In this document: positions 6,473 through 11,154 of the stretch, piece by piece
How positions within the stretch are numbered: the stretch's first letter is position 1
How the letters are laid out: every line of letters starts with the position of its first letter
DNA from: Accumulibacter sp032229525
GTDB lineage: Bacteria > Pseudomonadota > Gammaproteobacteria > Burkholderiales > Rhodocyclaceae
Reading direction: 5' to 3'
Assembly (NCBI RefSeq): GCF_032229525.1
Contig: NZ_JAVTWB010000117.1
Span: 1-11,154 of the forward strand
DNA: 11,154 nt
Made by a program: the position numbers and the translations under genes
The notes under the pieces: generated by a model
Seen by the model: only the letters and a program-made list of their open reading frames with translations
Database searches by the model: none
What the model was told of the DNA's origin: nothing

Positions 6473-7483
6473 ATGATGGACAAAGAAACCATGAATCTCT
6501 CTCCGCATGTTGCGCTGATCGGTGCTGGCATCGCAGGCCTGTCCTGCGCCACGGCACTGCAACGGGCTGGCCTCGAAGTCAGTCTGTTCGACAAAAGTCG
6601 CGGCCCGGGCGGACGCATGAGCACCCGTCGAGGCGACGACTGGCAATGCGACCACGGTGCCCAGTATTTCACCGCTCGCCACGCCGACTTCCGTACCGAG
6701 GTGGAGCGCTGGCAGCAGGTCGGGGTCGCGGGCTTGTGGGATCCCAGGCTATGGATGTTTGATGGCGATTCGCCCGAACAACGCGAGTCGACGGTCGAGC
6801 GCTTTGTCGGTATGCCCGCCATGACGGCGCCTGCCCGGTATCTGGCCAGCACACTGGCCGTGCACGTGCTAACGAACATCCAGCAGCTCAGGCGCCAGAC
6901 GCACGGCTGGCAGATTTTTTCGGCTGAACAAGGCTGGCTGGAGACGCGCTTTGCGGCCGTCCTGCTGGCCGTACCAGCGCCGCAGGCGGTACCACTATTG
7001 CAGCAAGCGGCCCCCGAGTTGGCGGCACTGGCCAGCAGCGCCGTGATGCGCGCCTGTTGGGCGCTGATGCTGCGCTTTGCTGCGCCGGTCGACCTGTCGT
7101 TCGATGCCGCCTTCGTCAATCAGGGCCCACTGCGCTGGATCGCCCGCAATAGCAGCAAGCCTGGCCGCAGCGGCGAGGAAACCTGGCTGCTGCACGCCTG
7201 CGCGGACTGGAGTGAGGAGCATCTGGAAGAAGATTCCGAGAGCGTCGCCGCCGCCCTGCTATCCGTCTTTGGCCAACTCGGCGGTCCGGTCCCACAGGGC
7301 TGGACTGCGCACCGCTGGCGTTACGCCGACACCGAACCTGCCCTCAACGAGGGTTGCGCCTGGCGTCCAGACATTGGCGTGGGCCTCTGCGGAGACTGGC
7401 TCAACGGCGGCAAAGTAGAGGGTGCCTGGCTCAGCGGCCGGACGCTGGCCGAACAGGTGCTGCAGTCGTTCGCGCGATGCTGA
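6473..7483 (+). CDS. Renalase-like NAD(P)/FAD-dependent oxidoreductase (COG3380 type)
   Basis: This 336-residue protein starts with a dinucleotide-binding GAGIAG (17-22) and Asp40 ending the second strand, then the SRGPGGRMSTRR motif (42-53) that binds FAD in renalase-like and amine-oxidase-like flavoproteins. A late GLCGDWLNGGKVEGAWLSGR segment near residues 304-323 is the typical C-terminal FAD contact. Members are predicted flavoprotein oxidoreductases; the bacterial substrate is not clear (renalase itself oxidises wrongly reduced NADH isomers). Three candidate ATGs (6473, 6476, 6491) precede the Rossmann motif, all with weak ribosome sites, so the start is uncertain; a TTG at 6434 is less likely. 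It lies between the TIGR02450 and photolyase genes, which fits a shared light- or oxidant-response unit. Confidence 0.9.
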   Translation: MMDKETMNLSPHVALIGAGIAGLSCATALQRAGLEVSLFDKSRGPGGRMSTRRGDDWQCDHGAQYFTARHADFRTEVERWQQVGVAGLWDPRLWMFDGDSPEQRESTVERFVGMPAMTAPARYLASTLAVHVLTNIQQLRRQTHGWQIFSAEQGWLETRFAAVLLAVPAPQAVPLLQQAAPELAALASSAVMRACWALMLRFAAPVDLSFDAAFVNQGPLRWIARNSSKPGRSGEETWLLHACADWSEEHLEEDSESVAAALLSVFGQLGGPVPQGWTAHRWRYADTEPALNEGCAWRPDIGVGLCGDWLNGGKVEGAWLSGRTLAEQVLQSFARC

Positions 7484-7631
7484 CGGCAGGATTTGGTGAG
7501 TCGTGGCGCCTTCTCCGCACTGCAGCGCGGCCCTGTCACGGAACTTTTTCTCTGACGCGCGGCTTGCCCGGTCTGGAGCGGCAGCACGGCTTGCCGCAAC
7601 GCCAGCGCAGGGGGCTTTGCCAGAAATCCGC

Positions 7632-9167
7632 ATGAGTTCCGGCACAATCCTTCGGCTGATTCTCGGGGACCAGCTCAATCCGCGGCACTCCTGGTTCGAG
7701 CAGCAGCGCGACGATGTGCTGTACGTCTTGATGGAAGTGCGTCAGGAAACCGACTACGTGCTGCACCACGCGCAGAAGATCATCGCCATCTTTGCCGGGA
7801 TGCGCGAGTTGGCCCGTCAGTTGCGAGCGGCCGGACACTGCGTGCACTACCTGACGATCGATGATCCGGACAACCGGCAGGCGCTGCCGGACAACCTCGA
7901 TGCGCTGATTGTTCGGTTCAACATCCGAGCCTTCGAATACCAGGCACCCGACGAATGGCGACTCGACGCGCAGCTGGCCGACTATGGTCGGCGTCAATCC
8001 ATCCCCTGCCGAATGGTGGAAAGCGAGCACTTTTATACCTTGCGCGACGAGGCTGCGCGGCTGCGTTCCACACGTAAGCAATGGGTGATGGAGCACTTTT
8101 ATCGCCATATGCGGGTGCAACATCGAGTACTGATCGATGGCGCTAGCCGACCGGTCGGCGGCCAATGGAACTTCGACCACGACAACCGTAAGTCCTGGCC
8201 AGGGCTACCGTCCGAACCCGCAGACTTCCGGGCGGCTCACGACCATTCAACGCTCTGGCAGACGATCGTCTCCGCAGGCGTTAACAGCTTCGGCCAGGCC
8301 AACGCTACACAGTTGGCCTGGCCGATCAATCGTGCCGAAGCCTTGCAGCAACTCGACGCCTTCATCGAGAAGGCGCTGCCGCACTTCGGCGACTTTCAGG
8401 ACGCGATGAGCCATCGCGCCTGGCGAATGTTTCACTCGCTGTTGTCGTTTGCCCTCAACACCAAGATGCTCGATCCGCGCGAGGTCGTTGCCAAGGTCGA
8501 AGCCGCCTGGCGCGCAGGGGGGGTATCCCTGGCAACTGCCGAGGGCTTTATCCGGCAGATTATCGGCTGGCGCGAGTACATTCGCGGCTTCTACTGGGCG
8601 CACATGCCGGAGTATGCCGAGCAGAACGTGTTCGGCCACGCTCGGGCGCTGCCGGGATGGTTCTGGAACGGTCAGACCAGGATGCGCTGTCTCGCCCACG
8701 CCATCGGCCAGTCTCTCGAACAGGCCTACGCCCACCACATCCATCGACTGATGGTGATCGGCAATTTTGCGCTGCTGGCCGGACTGGAGCCCGCGGTGGT
8801 GCATCGCTGGTATCTCGGCGTCTATGTCGACGCTTTCGAGTGGGTCGAACTCCCCAACACCCTCGGCATGAGCCAGTTCGCCGACGGCGGACTGCTGGCC
8901 ACCAAGCCATACGTATCCAGCGCCGCCTACATCGATCGCATGAGTGACTACTGCAAGGGTTGTCATTACGACAAAAAGCTGCGCACCGGCGAGCGAGCCT
9001 GCCCCTACAACTCGCTCTACTGGGACTTCTTTGCGCGCAACGCCGGAAGACTGTCGACCAATCCGCGTCTCGGCATGGTCTATCGGCATTTGGCGAAAAT
9101 GGATGAGGTGACGCGACGTTCGTTACGTGAGCAGGCAGACGAGCTACACAACTCGCTGGACCGCCTG
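7632..9167 (+). CDS. phrB: Iron-sulfur cryptochrome/photolyase (FeS-BCP, (6-4) photolyase type)
   Basis: This 512-residue protein matches the FeS-BCP/COG3046 class (Agrobacterium PhrB, Rhodobacter CryB), whose members repair UV (6-4) photoproducts in blue light. Visible features are the N-terminal LRLILGDQLN (7-16), GGQWNFDHDNRKSWP (176-190), an FAD-binding C-terminal half with RQIIGWREYIRG (308-319) and PNTLGMSQFADGG (408-420), and four cysteines at 353, 441, 444 and 457. The cysteine spacing (88, 3, 13) equals that of the [4Fe-4S] ligands of PhrB as I recall them (350, 438, 441, 454). The ATG at 7632 fits the family start; the reading frame stays open upstream to 7503 but that stretch is low-complexity. 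The ribosome site is weak. It holds a 14-bp perfect hairpin at 8290-8325. PhrB also carries a lumazine antenna, so riboflavin supply would matter. Confidence 0.94.
8290..8325 (+). repeat. Perfect 14-bp inverted repeat inside the photolyase gene
   Basis: TCGGCCAGGCCAAC (8290-8303) and GTTGGCCTGGCCGA (8312-8325) are exact reverse complements separated by 8 nt. The hairpin would be very stable in mRNA. No T-run follows, so it is not a standard terminator. It encodes residues near 220-231, between the two domains. Confidence 0.85.
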
Positions 9168-9333
9168 TGATCCTCTCTTGTCTGGGCATTTGGCTGCCAT
9201 GGCAAGGAGAGGCTGGTCGACGTCCCTCCACCGCCTTCGCCCAGATCGCGAACGAACTGGCCGTTGCCGCTTGTGGTTCAATGCTGGCCGGGCCACCCAC
9301 GTCACGCTGTGCCTACTCACCCGCTTCTGACTT

Positions 9334-9337
9334 GGAG
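9334..9337 (+). promoter_or_regulatory. Ribosome site that selects a TTG start
   Basis: GGAG at 9334-9337, followed by 6 nt and TTG at 9344, is the only good ribosome site in this frame. It places the start exactly at a lipoprotein signal peptide, so TTG is preferred over the GTG at 9167 and the ATG at 9380. Confidence 0.65.
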
Positions 9338-9343
9338 AAGGCC

Positions 9344-9805
9344 TTGCGAAGCACTCAGAAACATACCTGGTTTGGCATCATGACGCTGGCGATCCTGCTT
9401 AGTGGATGTGCCTCGGATGTGCCGAAGCTCCACGCCAGCGACGCTTCCTACAGCCTCTCCCCGCACCTGGCCTGCACGCTTCCCAGCAACTGCGCCAACT
9501 CGCTGGGCACCGGCAACCTGTTGCCGTTGCGATACACCGGCCCACCGGCGCAGGCCATGGCAATGCTGCGAGAGACGCTGAAAACCTTCCCCGAGGCAAA
9601 AGTCGTGCGTAGCGAAGAGCTGGCGCTGGAAGTGATCTTCACCACGCCCGCTGGTTTCAGGGACCAGGTTGATTTCAGAATCGACGCGGCGACGCAGCGC
9701 ATCGGGTTTCGATCACGGTCGTTGTTCGGTTTGTTCGACTGGGGTAAAAACCGCTCTCGAATGCGGGAATTCGCAACGCGCTTCGAGCAGCAGAGCGAGC
9801 GCTGA
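9344..9805 (+). CDS. DUF1499 family lipoprotein
   Basis: This encodes a 153-residue protein. With the TTG start it has a textbook lipoprotein signal: basic N-terminus (MRSTQKH), a hydrophobic stretch and lipobox LLSGC with the acylated Cys at 22. Ala at +2 suggests outer-membrane sorting. The rest fits DUF1499: CANSLGTGNLLPLRYTG (41-57), a FPEAKVVRSEELALEVIF strand-turn-strand, and FRSRSLFGLFDWGKNRSRM (about 123-141), the family signature. DUF1499 is uncharacterised. It begins 176 nt after the photolyase stop and ends 46 nt before the FMN split-barrel gene. The upstream extension to 9167 would bury the signal peptide and is rejected. Its place next to photolyase suggests a shared stress response, by association. 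Confidence 0.88.
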   Translation: MRSTQKHTWFGIMTLAILLSGCASDVPKLHASDASYSLSPHLACTLPSNCANSLGTGNLLPLRYTGPPAQAMAMLRETLKTFPEAKVVRSEELALEVIFTTPAGFRDQVDFRIDAATQRIGFRSRSLFGLFDWGKNRSRMREFATRFEQQSER

Positions 9806-9851
9806 TGGCGCGGTATTCGAAACCAGCGTCGAACGCGGCTTCCTTTACGGA

Positions 9852-10313
9852 ATGGACGTGATGAGCACAGATGTCGAGATACAGAGGATTCTGAGTGATC
9901 TGTTTCGGTCGCAACGTTTCGCGGTGCTGGCGACCGACGGCCACGGCCAGCCTTTCACCAGCCTGATGGCATTTGTGGCCTCCACCGACCTGCGGCAGCT
10001 GGTCGTTCTGACTGATAGGACGACGTGCAAGTTCGCCAACCTCGTGACCAATTCTCGCGTCGCCCTGCTGATCGACAACCGCGAGAACAAGGGCTCTGAT
10101 ACCCAGGATTCAATGGCGGTAACGGCCATCGGCAAGGCACAGGAAGCGGGCTCTGGTGACCGCGCTACCCTGCTCGACTTGTTCCTCGCCTGCCACCCCT
10201 ATCTGGCCGAATTTGCAGCCTCTCCGACTTGTGCCGTCGTCAGGGTAAAGATCGATTCCTACCTTCTTGTTTCCAGTTTTCAGAAGGTTCTCGAATGGCG
10301 CACCGGAGACTGA
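9852..10313 (+). CDS. PNPOx-like FMN-binding split-barrel protein
   Basis: This encodes a 153-residue protein. It fits the pyridoxamine-5'-phosphate-oxidase-like/FMN-binding split barrel: an N-terminal helix then SQRFAVLATDGHGQPFTSLMAF (16-37), LRQLVVLTDRTTCKFANLVTNSRVALLIDNR (42-72), where the T-x-K-x-x-N-L element sits, and AVTAIGKAQEA (82-92). Such proteins bind FMN, F420 or heme and act as reductases or oxidases; the substrate cannot be told. Two ATGs (9852, 9861) are possible; 9852 follows a weak CGGA. It is the last intact plus-strand gene. With the renalase-like enzyme and photolyase it is the third probable flavoprotein in this five-gene set. Confidence 0.87.
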   Translation: MDVMSTDVEIQRILSDLFRSQRFAVLATDGHGQPFTSLMAFVASTDLRQLVVLTDRTTCKFANLVTNSRVALLIDNRENKGSDTQDSMAVTAIGKAQEAGSGDRATLLDLFLACHPYLAEFAASPTCAVVRVKIDSYLLVSSFQKVLEWRTGD

Positions 10314-10379
10314 CACCCTTGGCCAACTCGCTGAACGGCCATTCGTCCACGTGCTATCCGATTTTACTGACTGCGTGCG

Positions 10380-10737
10380 ATGCGCATCTCCGTGTTTCCC
10401 TTCGCCCTGGTGGCGGTGCCTATTTTGACCGACGCCGCTGAAGAACCGGATCATGAAGTTCTACGCAAGCTTGAAAACAACATCGAGATTCGACTGTACG
10501 CGTCCTATGTGGTCGCCAAAATGCTTGTCGAGGGTATTGCCGATACGGCGCGGGTAATGACGCCTTTCCGATTCTCGCAGGCTACAGCTTCGGAAAAACA
10601 AGGGTGAGCGGAGTTTTTCGATGACTGCTCCGGTAACGCAAACCGTCGCCCCGGTGAAGCGGGAGATGACGGTGCCAGTCACCCAGACGGCGGTCGCCAG
10701 CGGCTGGATCGTGCAGTTCGTGCTGCCCAGGGGGGGG
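10380..10737 (+). pseudogene. Broken SOUL heme-binding family gene
   Basis: The first frame encodes a short signal-like start, then EEPDHEVLRKLENNIEIRLYASYVVAKMLVEG, a clear SOUL-family N-terminus, but needs frame changes to continue. At about 10551 a two-base CG excess shifts the frame; the correct frame then reads GNDAFPILAGYSFGK. At the A-run 10594-10598 one base is missing; the next frame reads NKGERSFSMTAPVTQT and then a second MTVPVTQT and QFVLP, typical of SOUL proteins. The similarity stops at a run of eight G (10730-10737), so the C-terminal half is absent. SOUL proteins bind heme or tetrapyrroles. Sequencing error in the homopolymer could explain one shift, not the loss of the C-terminus. 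Confidence 0.85.
10730..10737. repeat. Run of eight G at the SOUL/FAS1 junction
   Basis: Eight consecutive G separate the last SOUL-like codons (QFVLPR) from the first FAS1-like codons (LAAGLVETL). It marks the join of the two gene remnants and could be a deletion junction, a slippage site or an assembly artefact. Confidence 0.7.
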
Positions 10738-10739
10738 CA

Positions 10740-11075
10740 CTTGCAGCCGGCCTGGTAGAAACGCTCACGGGCAAGGGCCCGTACACGGTGTTCGCGCCGA
10801 CCGACGAAGCCTTTGCCAGGATTCCCAAAGCTCGGCTTGACGCGTTGCTTATGGACAAGGCCAAGCTCTCAGCAGTGCTGACTTACCACGTGGTACCGGC
10901 TCTGGTGCTGGCCAATGCCGTGAAGGCTGGTGAGGTGGCGACGGTGCAGGGTGGCTAACTCACCATCACTACGGACGGTGGCGTCAAGGTTAACAACGCC
11001 AAGGTCGTCACTACCGACGTAATGGCCAGCAACGGTGTGATCCATCCAATCGACACCGTCCTGATGCCCAAGTAA
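10740..11075 (+). pseudogene. Broken fasciclin (FAS1) domain gene, 5' part missing
   Basis: In the frame starting at 10740 the translation is LAAGLVETLTGKGPYTVFAPTD and on to YHVVPALVL, VQGG, then LTITT, VNNAKVVTTDV and GVIHPIDTVLMPK before the TAA at 11073. That is a nearly complete FAS1 domain of the secreted bacterial type (adhesion-like, function often unclear). The signal peptide and first strand of the domain are absent. An in-frame TAA at 10956-10958 interrupts it where family members have a sense codon (a Gln CAA or Lys AAA would need one change). No start codon with a ribosome site is present. It is in a different frame from the last SOUL segment. Confidence 0.85.
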
Positions 11076-11124
11076 GCACTCTCGAGGCGGGTTGCCTGTT
11101 AGCTTGTCGTGGACAACGCAGTCT

Positions 11125-11154
11125 TCAGGCGTTCAGCAGCTCCGGCTTGGTAGC
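11125..11154 (-). CDS. Possible C-terminal end of a minus-strand gene cut by the window edge
   Basis: Reading inward from the window end on the minus strand gives ATKPELLNA then TGA at 11127-11125. Only nine residues are visible, so this is a guess based on sensible codon use and convergent orientation to the pseudogenes. No product can be named. Confidence 0.25.
   Translation of the reverse strand, partial: ATKPELLNA

Noticed and set aside
7503..7631. N-terminal extension of the photolyase
   Set aside because: The 43 extra residues are Ala/Arg-rich with no family similarity; the protein from 7632 starts like known FeS-BCP members.
8247..9089. A 280-codon minus-strand frame across the photolyase gene
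   Set aside because: It is the complement of the conserved FAD domain of the photolyase, and its own product has no recognisable motif.
9168..9173. TGATCC, which matches the -35 box of RpoE/ChrR-type promoters
   Set aside because: It overlaps the photolyase stop codon and no matching -10 element is seen at the right distance.
9167..9343. Upstream extension of the DUF1499 protein to a GTG overlapping the photolyase stop
   Set aside because: Tempting as translational coupling, but it would place 59 extra residues before a perfect lipoprotein signal; GGAG before the TTG at 9344 fits better.

Overview
This window looks like GC-rich chromosomal DNA from a proteobacterium. The tRNA sequences, sigma70-type promoter and protein families suggest a betaproteobacterium, possibly Rhodocyclales/Candidatus Accumulibacter-like. 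That placement is inference from general resemblance and was not tested by a search.

Layout. (1) 24-243: two tRNA genes on the minus strand, tRNA-Ala(GGC) then tRNA-Glu(TTC), behind a near-consensus promoter. (2) 391-819: a small four-helix membrane protein on the minus strand. (3) 820-1739: about 0.9 kb with no recognisable gene but with nested inverted repeats. (4) 1740-5967: a tight minus-strand set of six genes. In transcription order they encode an atypical short-chain dehydrogenase (SDR), a DUF3429 membrane protein, an unrecognised two-helix membrane protein, a COQ8/ADCK3-like UbiB-family kinase, a CIA30-domain protein and an exported histidine-phosphatase-fold protein. (5) 5968-6144: a divergent control region with an 80-nt patch of 30% GC that holds a promoter and several TTGT...ACAA dyads. 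(6) 6145-10313: a plus-strand set of five genes. They encode a Trp-rich TIGR02450 protein, a renalase-like FAD oxidoreductase, a photolyase/cryptochrome of the iron-sulfur (FeS-BCP, (6-4) photolyase) class, a DUF1499 lipoprotein and a PNPOx-like FMN split-barrel protein. (7) 10380-11075: a decayed SOUL heme-binding gene joined directly to a decayed fasciclin (FAS1) gene.

How the genes may work together. Photolyase, flavin oxidoreductase, SDR, DUF1499, SOUL and FAS1 proteins recur together in light- or singlet-oxygen-induced gene sets of proteobacteria (LitR/CarH-type MerR regulators or RpoE-ChrR). UbiB-family and CIA30 proteins relate to quinone and respiratory complex I biology. The simplest reading is a divergent photo-oxidative stress island: DNA repair on one arm, and membrane, quinone and respiratory protection on the other, controlled from the AT-rich centre. 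No regulator gene lies in the window, so this control is inferred. The most useful leads are the dyad-bearing control region, the SDR that lacks its catalytic tyrosine, the two membrane proteins of unknown function beside the kinase, and the recent-looking SOUL/FAS1 breakdown.
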